64,000 nt of DNA from Gluconobacter sphaericus NBRC 12467 (GCF_006539125.1 NZ_BJMK01000006.1:81720-145719), one strand, 5' to 3'. Numbered from the stretch's first letter, positions 18,162-27,685 are shown. Notes: generated from the letters alone by a model not told the origin. Translations and numbers: made by a program.

Positions 18162-19006
18162 TGGACACTGGCGCATCCGTGCCAGCCGGCCGGAGTCTGG
18201 TTTTTGACTCCGGCATTGGCGGGATGGGTGTCGTGCAGGCCCTGCGCGACCTCCTCCCCGCCCTGCATATCGATTATCTCGCCGACACGGCTCTCTTCCC
18301 GTATGGCGAACAGCCTGACGATCTGCTGACCTCCCGGATCGTCAGCCTTCTGGTTGCCGCCTGCGAGCGCCTACAACCCGACATTCTGGTTATTGCCTGC
18401 AACACCGCCAGCACAATTGCCCTGCCTGCCTTGCGGCAGCGCCTGAACATTCCCGTAGTCGGCTGCGTGCCACCGATCCGCTGGGCCGGCCGCGTCTCGA
18501 CAAGCCGGGTCATCGGTCTGTTATCGACATCAGCCACGGCGCGACGCCCTTACATCCTCCGGCTTCATCAGGATTTTGCTCCCGACTGCCGCCTGATCAC
18601 TCATGGTGCACGCCAACTGGCGGATCTGGCAGAGCGCGCCTTTCTGGGTGAGGCCATCGCGGATTCAGACGTACAATACGAACTGACCTGCCTCTTCAGT
18701 CAGCCCCATGGCGGCGAGATCGACACTGTAGGCCTGGGCTGCACGCATTACACATTTTTGATGGACGCTTTCGAGCGCCTGTCTCCCCCCGGCATCACCT
18801 GGCTGGACCCGGCCCCGGCCGTCGCACGGCAGGTCCGAACAATCCTTCAGGAGGCATCCTGCTCCTCAGCAACATCCCGCCCCGGCAGACTTCTGATGAC
18901 CCGCGCACCACAGAACGCCGCAAGACTGGAAGGGGCAGCGCAAAAACTTGGTTTTTCGCAATGGGATGTGTTTTCGGTTCCCGCACCAGGCATGGCGGAA
19001 GCCTGA
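18161..19006 (+). CDS. murI: Glutamate racemase
   Basis: Cofactor-independent racemase making D-glutamate for peptidoglycan. The two catalytic cysteines are seen in ACNTAST (~residue 80) and GLGCTHYTF (~193); the N-terminal FDSGIGGMGVVQAL is the family signature. ATG 18161 overlaps the pyrE stop, giving 281 residues. A strong hairpin terminator follows the stop, so pyrE-murI appears to be a two-gene transcript. Confidence 0.95.
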   Translation: MDTGASVPAGRSLVFDSGIGGMGVVQALRDLLPALHIDYLADTALFPYGEQPDDLLTSRIVSLLVAACERLQPDILVIACNTASTIALPALRQRLNIPVVGCVPPIRWAGRVSTSRVIGLLSTSATARRPYILRLHQDFAPDCRLITHGARQLADLAERAFLGEAIADSDVQYELTCLFSQPHGGEIDTVGLGCTHYTFLMDAFERLSPPGITWLDPAPAVARQVRTILQEASCSSATSRPGRLLMTRAPQNAARLEGAAQKLGFSQWDVFSVPAPGMAEA

Positions 19007-19044
19007 AAAAACGCCCTGTCCACTCAGGAGCAGGGCGTTTCAAA
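19007..19044. terminator. Bidirectional terminator between murI and ddsA
   Basis: An 8-bp perfect stem ACGCCCTG/CAGGGCGT (19011-19018 and 19031-19038) with a 12-base loop, preceded by an A6 run and followed by TTC. It lies between convergent murI and ddsA and can serve both strands. Confidence 0.75.
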
Positions 19045-19049
19045 GTGTA

Positions 19050-20105
19050 TCAGCGTGCGCGATCGACGGTGTACTGGACCGTCTCCGTCATAAGGCGCCG
19101 CAGTTCACTATCGGGAAAAATCGACAACGCATCCACAGCCTCTGCGGCATAAGCCTGCGCACGGGCGATCGTCGTTGCAATGGCACCCGTCTTCTCTATC
19201 AGGGCCAGGGCATGCGGCAGATCGGCTTCCGTCTGCTCGCCCTTTTCAATGACTCGTTCCCAAAAAGCGCGATCTTCGGGAGAGCCGGATTCATAGGCAG
19301 CTAGAACCGGCAGCGTGATCTTGCCTTCACGCATGTCGTCGCCAATCGTCTTGCCCAGAACCTGCTGGTCGGCGGCATAATCCAGCGCATCGTCAACAAG
19401 CTGGAACGCCATGCCCAGATTAGTGCCGAAACGGTCCAACGCCACTTCTTCCGCTTCCGGACGATCCGCGACAACCGCGCCAACCCGACAAGCCGCCGCG
19501 AACAGGGCAGCCGTCTTGCCGTGGATGACTTCAAGATAACGATCGACCGGTGTGGACAGGTCGTTCTGCGTCACCATCTGCAGAACTTCACCTTCGGCAA
19601 TGGTTGCCGACGCGTCGGACAGAATTGCCATAACCTTGAGCGACCCGTCCGCTGTCATCAGCTGGAACGACCGCGCAAACAGAAAGTCCCCTACCAGAAC
19701 GGAGGCCTTGTTGCCGAAGACGGCATTGGCCGACGCCAGACCACGACGCAGATTGCTCTCATCGACCACGTCATCGTGAAGCAGCGTTGCTGTATGGATG
19801 AACTCCACGCAGGCCGCCAGCCCGACATGACGCTGATTTTCGGGAGTCGACTGATAACCACACAAGCGGGAGGCAGCGAGCGTCAGCAATGGCCGCAGAC
19901 GCTTGCCACCAGCCGCGACAAGATGGGCGCCAAGCTGTGGAATGAGCGGAACCGGGCTCTCCATCCGCGCAATGATCGCACGGTTGCAGGCCTGCATGTC
20001 CTGTTCCAGGTAGGCGGACAGAGCGGAAAGGGCGCTCTCGCCCCCTGCATCCCTGACCACAGCTTTCTCAACGGTCGCAGAAACGTCCGGTGCGGCAGAA
20101 TCCAA
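19050..20105 (-). CDS. ddsA: Long-chain polyprenyl diphosphate synthase (probable decaprenyl, ubiquinone side chain)
   Basis: Trans-prenyltransferase that builds the ubiquinone tail. First Asp-rich motif DDVVDESNLRRG (DDxxD) near residue 110; second QLVDDALDYAAD near residue 233. Small residues before the first motif (IHTATLLHDD) are typical of long-chain enzymes. Gluconobacter makes Q10 by the enzyme DdsA, so decaprenyl specificity is inferred from taxonomy, not from sequence; ispB (octaprenyl) is the alternative name. The frame opens with TTG 20105 and carries a ~30-residue non-conserved leader, so the true start may be downstream, for example ATG 19997. Divergent from the methyltransferase gene at 20256. 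Confidence 0.9.
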   Translation of the reverse strand: MDSAAPDVSATVEKAVVRDAGGESALSALSAYLEQDMQACNRAIIARMESPVPLIPQLGAHLVAAGGKRLRPLLTLAASRLCGYQSTPENQRHVGLAACVEFIHTATLLHDDVVDESNLRRGLASANAVFGNKASVLVGDFLFARSFQLMTADGSLKVMAILSDASATIAEGEVLQMVTQNDLSTPVDRYLEVIHGKTAALFAAACRVGAVVADRPEAEEVALDRFGTNLGMAFQLVDDALDYAADQQVLGKTIGDDMREGKITLPVLAAYESGSPEDRAFWERVIEKGEQTEADLPHALALIEKTGAIATTIARAQAYAAEAVDALSIFPDSELRRLMTETVQYTVDRAR

Positions 20106-20255
20106 GGGTCATTACTCCAGTTCCCGCAGCGGACCCGGAGACTGGCCCAGGACCGCACGGGCACGATATGATGTGGCGTGGCCCCGTTCTTTCTCTCCCA
20201 TCGCAGGAAGAACGAACGGACCATGTAACGCCGGACGACAGGTTGGGAAGATCAT

Positions 20256-21110
20256 ATGAGCGGCAGCAGGAAGACGGTCAACCCATTGCCCCGCCCGAAG
20301 TCCCTTACCGCTCCCCTATCTGCCCCTCCTACCCCCGCCAGGGAAGAGGGTTTCCTACTGGGCGGGCGTGTGCGCTACGATCAGTTCACCAAAGGCTACA
20401 GGACCGGGCTTGAGCCTGTCCTCATGGCGGCCTCGATCCCCGCAAAACCTGGCGAAACGGTACTGGAAGGAGGATGCGGCGCAGGGGCTGCCCTGCTTTG
20501 CCTCTCGGCGCGCATTCCGGGGGTGCATGGAGTCGGCCTGGAGTCCGATCCCGAGACACAGGCGCTGGCCGAACAGAATATCCGCAATAACCAGCTTTTG
20601 GAGAATACCCCGAAACTCCGGATACTTCAGGCCCATCTGCCGGCTATCCCCCGGAGCCTGCGTGCTCTCACCCCCACAGCGAACGGCCGCTTCCATCACG
20701 TCATGGCCAACCCACCATGGCACAGCCCTTCCGGGCCCCCCTCGCCTGACAACCGACGCCGTCTGGCACTGAGCGCGGAAACGACCACGCCGGAAGACTG
20801 GATCTGCGCTATGACGAAATGGGTGCTTCCGGGCGGGACACTGACATTTATTCTCTCCGCTGCCGTTGCGGACCGGGCGTGTCAGACATTGCTGGAAAAT
20901 GGATGTGGTTCGATCCAGCTCTATCCCTTCTGGCCCCGTCATGGACGTGAAGCAAAGCTGGTTCTGGTCCGCGCGGTGCATGGAGGCCGCGGGATTTTCC
21001 GGTTGCGAGCCGGGCTGGTCCTGCATGAGGCAGATGGCCGCTTCACTGCCGCGGCCGAGCGCGTCCTGCGTGACGGAGAAGCCCTGCCCGAAAGCGAAGC
21101 TTCTCCTTGA
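20256..21110 (+). CDS. N6-adenine methyltransferase of the TrmN6/YfiC type
   Basis: Class I SAM-dependent methyltransferase, 284 residues. The SAM motif LEGGCGAGAALL is near residue 71, the acidic second motif GVGLESDP near residue 90, and the amino-methyltransferase motif NPPW (VMANPPWH) near residue 152. This combination fits tRNA1(Val) A37 N6-methyltransferases. The N-terminal ~30 residues are Pro-rich and non-conserved. It lies divergent from ddsA, an arrangement often seen in alphaproteobacteria, and converges on nrdB with an 8-base gap. The RNA target is inferred from the family. Confidence 0.78.
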   Translation: MSGSRKTVNPLPRPKSLTAPLSAPPTPAREEGFLLGGRVRYDQFTKGYRTGLEPVLMAASIPAKPGETVLEGGCGAGAALLCLSARIPGVHGVGLESDPETQALAEQNIRNNQLLENTPKLRILQAHLPAIPRSLRALTPTANGRFHHVMANPPWHSPSGPPSPDNRRRLALSAETTTPEDWICAMTKWVLPGGTLTFILSAAVADRACQTLLENGCGSIQLYPFWPRHGREAKLVLVRAVHGGRGIFRLRAGLVLHEADGRFTAAAERVLRDGEALPESEASP

Positions 21111-21117
21111 GCAGGTC

Positions 21118-22137
21118 TTAGCTGAAGACGTTGCCTTCGAACGCTTCTTCCCATGTCCCGGACGTAGACGCACGGGAGTATTCGGTCGAGCGGTTCTCGA
21201 AGAAATTTGCGTGCTCGACGGCATTCAGCATGTCGTCGATCCACGGCAGCGGGTTGCTTTCCTGCCCATAAACCGGGTCCAGGCCCAGCTGCGTCAGACG
21301 ACGGTCAGCAATGAAGCGGATGTACTTCTTCACGTCGTCAGAGGACATGCCTTCAACCGGCCCCATCTCGAAGCACAGATCAATAAACGCATCTTCATGC
21401 TCGACCGTGGTGCGGCAGATCTGCGTCAGTTCCTCGCGGAAATCCGGAGTCCAAATTTCGCTGTTTTCGCGGACGAAGGTACGGAACAGGCGGATCATGG
21501 ACAGGCAGTGCAGCGTCTCGTCACGCACCGACCAGGACACGATCTGCCCCATGCCCTTGAGCTTGTTGAAGCGTGGGAAATTCAGCAGGATCGCGAAGGA
21601 CGCAAAAAGCTGAAGCCCTTCCATGAACGCCCCGAAGGCCGCCATGGTCTTGGCGATTTCACGCTTGTTGTCGATGTTAAACGACTGCATGAAATCGTAT
21701 TTGTCCTTCATCTCCTTGTATTTCAGGAAGGCCGAATACTCGGTCTCGGGCATTCCGATGGTGTCAAGGAGATGGGAATACGCGGCGATGTGAATCGTCT
21801 CGATATTCGAGAACGCGGACAGCATCATCAGCACTTCGGTCGGTTTAAAGACCTGACTGTAATACTTCATGTACGCGGAGTTCACCTCCACGTCCGACTG
21901 CGTGAAGAAGCGGAAGATCTGCGTCACGAGATGACGCTCGGCTTCCGTCAGCGTCCGGTGCCAGTCCTTCACATCATCTGCCAGCGGCACTTCCTCAGGC
22001 AGCCAGTGAACGCGCTGCTGGGTCAGCCAGGCATCATAGGCCCAAGGATAGCGGAACGGCTTGTAGACCGGATTGGCGGTCATCAGGTCGAAATGCTGTT
22101 CGTCCGGCATGCCGGAGATCGGGGTGGTGTCGCTCAT
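21118..22137 (-). CDS. nrdB: Ribonucleoside-diphosphate reductase class I, beta subunit
   Basis: Radical-generating diiron subunit of aerobic ribonucleotide reductase, 339 residues. The ferritin-like metal ligands are seen in FTQSDVEVNSAYMKYY (residue ~86) and NIETIHIAAYSHLL (~120), where the Tyr seven residues after Glu is in the place of the radical tyrosine; later ligands are in EHEDAFIDLCFEMG. ATG 22137 has AAAGGAC upstream. It is 25 bases behind nrdA, in one operon. No ATP-cone is fused to this subunit. Confidence 0.96.
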   Translation of the reverse strand: MSDTTPISGMPDEQHFDLMTANPVYKPFRYPWAYDAWLTQQRVHWLPEEVPLADDVKDWHRTLTEAERHLVTQIFRFFTQSDVEVNSAYMKYYSQVFKPTEVLMMLSAFSNIETIHIAAYSHLLDTIGMPETEYSAFLKYKEMKDKYDFMQSFNIDNKREIAKTMAAFGAFMEGLQLFASFAILLNFPRFNKLKGMGQIVSWSVRDETLHCLSMIRLFRTFVRENSEIWTPDFREELTQICRTTVEHEDAFIDLCFEMGPVEGMSSDDVKKYIRFIADRRLTQLGLDPVYGQESNPLPWIDDMLNAVEHANFFENRSTEYSRASTSGTWEEAFEGNVFS

Positions 22138-22162
22138 GATCGCGTCCTTTCAAATCCCGCCA

Positions 22163-24139
22163 TTACTGGCAGGACAGGCACTCTTCGTAATCGCCGCTGC
22201 TCATTTCGCCGCGCGGGGCGGCCTGAGCCGTGGCTTCGTATTTTTCGTCTTCCAGAATGTCGCTCTTTACCGCCAGCGTGGACACCGCATCGGCGCGCTG
22301 CACGGACAGGGAGCGGCAGTAATAGAGAGACTTCAGGCCCTTCTTCCAGGCCTGAAAATGGATCTGATGCAGGTCACGCTTGTGCACGTCAGCGGGCAGG
22401 AACAGATTGACCGACTGCGCCTGACAGATGAACGGCGCACGATCGGCGGCATGCTCCACAACCCAGCGCTGGTCGAGCTCGAACGCCGTCTTGAACACGT
22501 CCTTCTCATCCTGCGTCAGGAAATCGAGATTCTGCACCGAGCCCTTGTTCAGCGTAATCGCCGACCAGACTTCGTCCGTGTCCTGCCCACGCTCTTCCAG
22601 AATTTTCTTCAGGTGGCGGTTGCGCACCGAGAACGAGCCCGACAACGTTTTCTGCAGGAACACGTTCGCACTGATCGGCTCAATGCCCGGGCTGGCATTG
22701 CCCGTGATGATGGAGATCGAGGCCGTCGGCGCAATGGCAAGCTTGTGCGAGAAGCGCTCCATAAAGCCGTATTCGGCGGCATCCGGGCACGGCCCGCGCA
22801 ATTCTGCCAGATGCTTCGATGCAGCATCGGCCTGCTTGCGGATATGTTCAAAAATCTTCCGGTTCCAGACCTTCGCCATCACAGACTCGAACGGGATCAT
22901 CCGGGCCTGCAGAAAGGAATGGAACCCCATCACGCCCAGACCGACCGAACGCTCGCGGGCAGCCGCGTATTTAGCACGCGCCATATCATCCGGTGCGCGG
23001 TCGATGAAGTCCTGCAGCACATTGTCGAGGAACAGCATGACGTCCTCGATGAACTGCGGGTCATCCTTCCACTCGTCCCAGGTCTCAAGATTGAGCGAGG
23101 ACAGGCAGCACACGGCTGTCCGGTTCTTGCCATGATGGTCAATACCGGTCGGCAGCGTAATCTCGGCGCAGAGATTGGAGGTCTTCACTTCCAGCCCAGC
23201 CAGCTTGTGATGCTCCGGACGGGCGCGGTTCACATGATCGGAATAGATGATGTAGGGCTCGCCCTGCTCCATCCGCGCCGTCAGGATCCGAATCCACAGA
23301 CCCCGCGCCGACACCTTGCGGATCGTGCTGTGATCCTTCGGAGAGAGCAGCGCCCATTCTTCGTCCGCCTCGACCGCACGCATGAACGCATCCGTCACGA
23401 GCACACCGTGATGGAGGTTCAGCGCCTTGCGGTTCGGATCACCGCCCGTCGGACGGCGCATCTCGACGAATTCTTCCACTTCCGGATGCCAGACCGGCAG
23501 ATACACGGCTGCCGAGCCACGACGGAGCGAGCCCTGCGAAATCGCAAGCGTCAGGCTGTCCATAACGCGGATGAAGGGAATGACACCGGACGTCTTGCCG
23601 TTACGGCCAATATTTTCGCCGATGGAGCGCAGATTGCCCCAGTACGACCCGATGCCGCCGCCCTTGGACGCCAGCCAGACATTCTCGTTCCACAGCCCCA
23701 CGATTCCCGAAAGGCTGTCTTCAGCCTCGTTCAGGAAGCAGGAAATTGGAAGACCGCGCTCAGTGCCTCCATTGGACAGAACGGGTGTGGCGGGCATGAA
23801 CCAGTGGCGGGAAATATAGTCGTAAATCCGCTGCGCATGACCCGCATCCGCGCCGTAATAAGACGCCACACGCGCGAAAAGCGACTGATAGTCCTCGCCC
23901 GGCAGCAGATAACGATTGTTCAGCGTAGCCTTACCGAAATCCGTCAGCAAAGAATCGCGCGAACGATCCACACGCACGGCGTGATGACCCGGAAGCTGCA
24001 CAACATCATCGAACATGTCCGCGGAATCGGCATCACCCGGAAGCGGTGCTTCACCGATGGGATGGTTGAGCGGCGAATGCACGTCATGCGGTCGGTCGGA
24101 CTGATCGGGCACGTCCATCGTCACGTCATGAAGGGTCAT
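22163..24139 (-). CDS. nrdA: Ribonucleoside-diphosphate reductase class I, alpha subunit (no ATP-cone)
   Basis: Catalytic subunit that reduces ribonucleotides for DNA synthesis. Glycyl-barrel landmarks: the redox Cys in PISCFLNEAEDS, the active-site triad in TSNLCAEITLPTG (residue ~328), the paired tyrosines in KSLYYCRSLS near the end, and the C-terminal ECLSCQ shuttle cysteines. ATG 24139 is chosen because GGAGAG lies eight bases upstream; the longer frame to 24181 lacks such a site. The catalytic domain starts after only ~58 non-conserved residues, leaving no room for the ~90-residue ATP-cone found in E. coli NrdA. Two NrdR-type boxes lie in the upstream gap. Confidence 0.96.
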   Translation of the reverse strand: MTLHDVTMDVPDQSDRPHDVHSPLNHPIGEAPLPGDADSADMFDDVVQLPGHHAVRVDRSRDSLLTDFGKATLNNRYLLPGEDYQSLFARVASYYGADAGHAQRIYDYISRHWFMPATPVLSNGGTERGLPISCFLNEAEDSLSGIVGLWNENVWLASKGGGIGSYWGNLRSIGENIGRNGKTSGVIPFIRVMDSLTLAISQGSLRRGSAAVYLPVWHPEVEEFVEMRRPTGGDPNRKALNLHHGVLVTDAFMRAVEADEEWALLSPKDHSTIRKVSARGLWIRILTARMEQGEPYIIYSDHVNRARPEHHKLAGLEVKTSNLCAEITLPTGIDHHGKNRTAVCCLSSLNLETWDEWKDDPQFIEDVMLFLDNVLQDFIDRAPDDMARAKYAAARERSVGLGVMGFHSFLQARMIPFESVMAKVWNRKIFEHIRKQADAASKHLAELRGPCPDAAEYGFMERFSHKLAIAPTASISIITGNASPGIEPISANVFLQKTLSGSFSVRNRHLKKILEERGQDTDEVWSAITLNKGSVQNLDFLTQDEKDVFKTAFELDQRWVVEHAADRAPFICQAQSVNLFLPADVHKRDLHQIHFQAWKKGLKSLYYCRSLSVQRADAVSTLAVKSDILEDEKYEATAQAAPRGEMSSGDYEECLSCQ

Positions 24140-24477
24140 TCGCTCTCTCCGCAGGGCATCTATTTTCGAAATCTTGAGCACTCATTTCCATCACTCCGAA
24201 CCCGACCGCAAGCACGAAGTTCGCTTGCAAAATCGGCAGAGCTGTGAATTGGACCTATCCCATATCTAGGGAGAGAATTCGTTAATGCCCCTAGATATAG
24301 TAGCAACCGCAGAAAACCGCCCCTAAGCATTGTTATCCCAAGAGTTTTCCCCCGGAGCATTTTCCCGGTGTGTGATACCGGTCACAGGATTGGGAAATTT
24401 CGTGAACATCACGTCGAGCAACGATCCACGCAACACCACGTTTGGGGATCCAAGCCCACAAAACGAAAGAGCCCATT
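24140..24477. other. Intergenic region between divergent nrdA and osmC
   Basis: This 338-base gap holds no gene. It contains the nrdAB ribosome-binding site at its left end, a pair of NrdR-type boxes (24260-24300), a GC inverted repeat CCGGT-N7-ACCGG (24365-24381) and the osmC leader. Base composition is visibly more AT-rich around the boxes than in the flanking genes, as expected for promoters. Confidence 0.7.
24260..24300. promoter_or_regulatory. Tandem NrdR-type boxes of the nrdAB promoter
   Basis: CCATATCTAG (24260-24269) and CTAGATATAG (24291-24300) match the NrdR core CwAtATaTwG at 8 and 9 of 10 positions. Their centres are 31 bp apart, three helical turns, which is the spacing known for paired NrdR sites. 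They lie 121-161 bases upstream of the nrdA start. NrdR is the ATP/dATP-sensing repressor of ribonucleotide reductase genes; binding here is inferred. Confidence 0.72.
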
Positions 24478-24909
24478 ATGACCATCAAAAAAACAGCCTC
24501 AGCCCACTGGACCGGCGGCCTCAAAGACGGCAAAGGCACGATTTCCACCCAGAGCGGCGCTCTGCACGATCAGCCTTACGGCTTCAATACCCGCTTCGAA
24601 GACAAGCCCGGCACGAACCCCGAGGAACTGCTTGGTGCGGCCCATGCCGGGTGTTTCACGATGGCGCTGTCCATGATGCTGGAACAGGCTGGCTTCAAGG
24701 CCGAATCACTGGAAACGAAAGCGACCATCTCACTGGACAAGTCCGGCGAAGGCTTTGCCATCACCCAGTCTCACCTCACCGTGCGTGGCAAGGTTCCGGG
24801 CGCGTCTGAAACGCAGTTTCTCGACATTGCGAACAAAGCCAAAGCGGGGTGCCCGCTGTCGCAGGTCATCAAGGCAAACATTACGCTGGATGCCACCCTC
24901 GAACACTGA
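24478..24909 (+). CDS. osmC: OsmC-family peroxiredoxin
   Basis: Organic-hydroperoxide-detoxifying protein of 143 residues. The two redox cysteines are in AGCFTMALSMML (~residue 59) and AGCPLSQVI (~124), with the catalytic Arg in FNTRFED (~39). The N-terminus KKTASAHWTGGLKDGKG is typical of OsmC rather than Ohr. ATG 24478 is used; the longer frame from 24442 has no upstream site. It is divergent from nrdA and convergent with aroC, with a GC hairpin (24924-24948) at the shared 3' end. Confidence 0.93.
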   Translation: MTIKKTASAHWTGGLKDGKGTISTQSGALHDQPYGFNTRFEDKPGTNPEELLGAAHAGCFTMALSMMLEQAGFKAESLETKATISLDKSGEGFAITQSHLTVRGKVPGASETQFLDIANKAKAGCPLSQVIKANITLDATLEH

Positions 24910-24932
24910 AACGTCGCTTGTACTGGCGGGGC

Positions 24933-26015
24933 CTAACGGCCCCAGCCACATTGCGCGTGATCACGCAGAAGATGATCGGCCAGCACACAGGCCATCATCG
25001 CTTCGGCCACGGGAACAGCCCGGATGCCGATGCACGGATCATGCCGCCCCTTGGTCATCACTTCAACAGACTCACCCTCGCGCGTGATGCTGGGAACGGG
25101 TGTGAGAATCGAACTGGTCGGCTTGATCGCAAAACGCGCCACGATGGGCTGTCCTGTGGAAATACCACCCAGAATGCCGCCGGCATGGTTTGATGCGAAT
25201 TGCGGCCCAGGCGAAATCGGATCGGCGTTCTGTTCGCCGCGAAGGGCGGCCACGGCAAAACCGTCCCCAATCTCGACACCCTTGACCCCATTGATACCCA
25301 TCATGGCACCGGCGAGATCAGCATCAAGCTTGCCATAGACCGGCGCACCGAGTCCGGCAGGTAGACCTTCCGCCACAACTTCGACAGTTGCCCCGATCGA
25401 CGATCCATCTTTGCGGATGGAGTCGAGAAGAGCTTCCCATGGCCCCACGGATTCCGCATCCGGGCACCACAGTGGGTTGCGCTCGACCTCATTCCAGTCC
25501 CAGCGGGCAGGATTGATGGTCTGGCCACCGATTCCCGTCAGGGCGGCACGGATCTTCACGCCCTCCCCTACCAGCGTTTTGAGCAGTACGCGCGCCACGG
25601 CCCCTGCTGCAACCCGCATGGCCGTCTCACGCGCTGAAGAACGTCCACCCCCACGATAATCGCGGATGCCGTATTTCATGTCATAGGCGATGTCAGCATG
25701 ACCGGGACGATAGCGGGTTGCGATATCACCGTAATCCTTCGACCGCTGATCGGTATTCTCGATCATCAGCGAAATGGGTGTTCCGGTCGTCTGCCCTTCA
25801 AACACGCCTGAGAGGATCCGGACCTGATCCGGCTCCCGGCGCTGCGTGGTAAAGCGGGACTGCCCCGGCCGACGGCGGTCGAGCCAGGGCTGGATGTCCT
25901 GCTCGGACAGCTTCAGGCGGGGTGGAGAGCCATCAATGACGCAGCCGATCGCCGGTCCGTGACTTTCCCCCCAGGTAGTAACGCGAAAAAGATTCCCGAA
26001 GCTGTTGTCCGACAT
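24933..26015 (-). CDS. aroC: Chorismate synthase
   Basis: FMN-dependent last step of the shikimate pathway, converting EPSP to chorismate. Signatures: [17 protein letters not shown] (residue ~17), [16 protein letters not shown] (~102), [14 protein letters not shown] (~120) and the C-terminal [17 protein letters not shown]. Length 360 is normal. It begins one base after the fabI stop, so fabI-aroC is an operon. Two other genes of the same chorismate route are in the window: aroE at 56 kb and chorismate mutase at 14.7 kb. Confidence 0.97.
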   Translation of the reverse strand: MSDNSFGNLFRVTTWGESHGPAIGCVIDGSPPRLKLSEQDIQPWLDRRRPGQSRFTTQRREPDQVRILSGVFEGQTTGTPISLMIENTDQRSKDYGDIATRYRPGHADIAYDMKYGIRDYRGGGRSSARETAMRVAAGAVARVLLKTLVGEGVKIRAALTGIGGQTINPARWDWNEVERNPLWCPDAESVGPWEALLDSIRKDGSSIGATVEVVAEGLPAGLGAPVYGKLDADLAGAMMGINGVKGVEIGDGFAVAALRGEQNADPISPGPQFASNHAGGILGGISTGQPIVARFAIKPTSSILTPVPSITREGESVEVMTKGRHDPCIGIRAVPVAEAMMACVLADHLLRDHAQCGWGR

Positions 26016-26016
26016 G

Positions 26017-26868
26017 TCAGGTCCCGGAGCCGACCGCTGCGATGTCCGGAGCGTCCGGGTTCTTCATGCCGACCGTGTGGTAGCCGCAGTCAACATGATG
26101 AATCTCTCCCGTCACGCCGCTGGACAGGTCGGAGAGCAGGTACATGCCCGAACCGCCGACATCCTTGAGGGTCACGTTACGCTCCATCGGAGCATTGAGC
26201 TGGTTCCAGCGCAGGATATAGCGGAAATCGCTGATCCCGTTGGCGGCCAGCGTCATGATCGGACCGGCGGAGATGCCGTTCACGCGGATATCGTCACGGC
26301 CCAGATCGGCAGCCATGTAGCGCACGGAGGCCTCCAGAGCTGCCTTGGCCACACCCATCACATTATAGTGCGGCATGACGCGCTCGGCGCCGAGATAGGT
26401 CATGCTCAGAAACGATCCGCCCGGATTCATCATCGCAGATGCACGACGAGCAACGCTCACGAAGGAATAGCAGGAGATGTCCATGGCCTGCAGGAAGGCA
26501 TCGCGCGGCGTGTCGATATAGCGGCCGCGAAGATACTGTTTGTCTGCAAAAGCGATGGCATGGAGCACAAAGTCGATCTTGCCCCAGACCTTCTCGATTT
26601 CGTCGAACGTGCTGTTGATGGCGTCGTCATCGCTGACGTCACAGGAGAGGACGAGTTCGGACCCGACACTCTCGGCCAACGGACGGACGCGCTTGCCCAG
26701 CGCCTCGCCCTGATAGGTAAAGGCAAGCTCCGCCCCCTGTGCCGCACAGGCACTGGCAATAGCCCAGGCAATAGAGTGTTTGTTGGCAACACCCATGATC
26801 ACACCGCGCTTGCCCTTCATAAGGGTTCCGCTCACTGGAGCCGGGATGTTGTCTTCCGTTTCAGACAT
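26017..26868 (-). CDS. fabI: Enoyl-[acyl-carrier-protein] reductase (NADH), FabI
   Basis: SDR-fold enzyme for the last step of the fatty-acid elongation cycle. The nucleotide-binding segment is [13 protein letters not shown]; the catalytic Tyr-x6-Lys pair lies in [14 protein letters not shown] (~residue 163); [17 protein letters not shown] is the family signature. I chose ATG 26868 (283 residues); the frame from 26916 adds 16 non-conserved residues. Encoded directly before aroC. The upstream 145-base gap separates it from the divergent gene at 27014. Confidence 0.96.
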   Translation of the reverse strand: MSETEDNIPAPVSGTLMKGKRGVIMGVANKHSIAWAIASACAAQGAELAFTYQGEALGKRVRPLAESVGSELVLSCDVSDDDAINSTFDEIEKVWGKIDFVLHAIAFADKQYLRGRYIDTPRDAFLQAMDISCYSFVSVARRASAMMNPGGSFLSMTYLGAERVMPHYNVMGVAKAALEASVRYMAADLGRDDIRVNGISAGPIMTLAANGISDFRYILRWNQLNAPMERNVTLKDVGGSGMYLLSDLSSGVTGEIHHVDCGYHTVGMKNPDAPDIAAVGSGT

Positions 26869-27013
26869 GGTGATTTCCTGAATCGCGTTGGCGTATTGAG
26901 GGCCGTGGTTGCACAAGCGCCCGTTACAAACAAGACTTTGCGACGATTGCGCCGTTTTTTGCCCTCTGACAGGACATTAAGGCATCACTCCGGCGCTTAA
27001 GGAATTTTTACCC

Positions 27014-27556
27014 ATGTGTTCGAAATCCGCCTGCGCCACCATGGACCCATTCGATTTTTCCGAACGACACTCCATCCTGATCCGCGCCCGGCCCGAGAGC
27101 ATTCTGAACTCCGTACGCCGCTACCGTCTGGGGGATGATCCGCTTCTCCGCCCCGCCCTTTACCTGCGTGGACTGCCTGCCCGTCTGCTGCACACCCCGC
27201 CTCCACCGCCTCTGGAGCTTCAGGACTTCACGCTTCTTTCACAGACCGATCGCAGTCTGATCTACGGGCTGAAAGGCTCTTTCTGGCGGACGAATTACGG
27301 TCTGCGCCGTTTTGACACACCTATGGAATTTCTCGGTGACAGGGATGCGTCCAGTGCAACCCTGGTCCTGTCCTTTATGACAATGCCAGCCGGGCGGGAA
27401 CGGACGCGCCTGGTTACGCAGACACATATCCTTTGCCCCACTTCCTATGTCCGGCGGCGCTTTCTCCCCTACTGGCTCATCATACGCCCTGTCAGTGGCC
27501 TGCTGCGACGACGCATGCTGTCCCAGATCAAGGTGCGATGTGAGCAGAGCGCCTAA
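27014..27556 (+). CDS. SRPBCC-like hypothetical protein
   Basis: A 180-residue protein without signal peptide. The pattern SILIRARPESILNSVRRY, then GLKGSFWR, then TRLVTQTHILCPT and RRFLPYWLIIRPVSGLLRR resembles a group of uncharacterised START/SRPBCC-like proteins in which a ligand-binding helix-grip fold is followed by the YWxxIRPxSGLxRR motif. No enzyme motif is visible. Divergent from fabI, followed 129 bases later by pdxH. The family call is from memory of the pattern and is moderate; function unknown. Confidence 0.6.
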   Translation: MCSKSACATMDPFDFSERHSILIRARPESILNSVRRYRLGDDPLLRPALYLRGLPARLLHTPPPPPLELQDFTLLSQTDRSLIYGLKGSFWRTNYGLRRFDTPMEFLGDRDASSATLVLSFMTMPAGRERTRLVTQTHILCPTSYVRRRFLPYWLIIRPVSGLLRRRMLSQIKVRCEQSA

Positions 27557-27685
27557 ACTGTTTTCATAGCGGGCCGGATGACTGAAACATGCCATCCGCG
27601 TTATGATCTTCACACTGACGAGCCGGTCTGCACCGCTCCTGCCGCGCCACGCCTGTTCCGCCAATCCAGTTCCAAGGAGATTCTC

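Noticed and set aside
22073..24247. A 724-codon open frame on the plus strand opposite nrdA (and others at 20866-22410, 37583-39337, 49931-51130)
   Set aside because: These are long antisense frames produced by codon bias in GC-rich genes. Their products have no domain pattern, are rich in Arg/His/Gln, and lie wholly opposite well-identified genes.
24365..24381. CCGGT-N7-ACCGG inverted repeat upstream of osmC as an OhrR/OxyR site
   Set aside because: It does not resemble the OhrR or OxyR consensus and such GC repeats are expected by chance in this composition.
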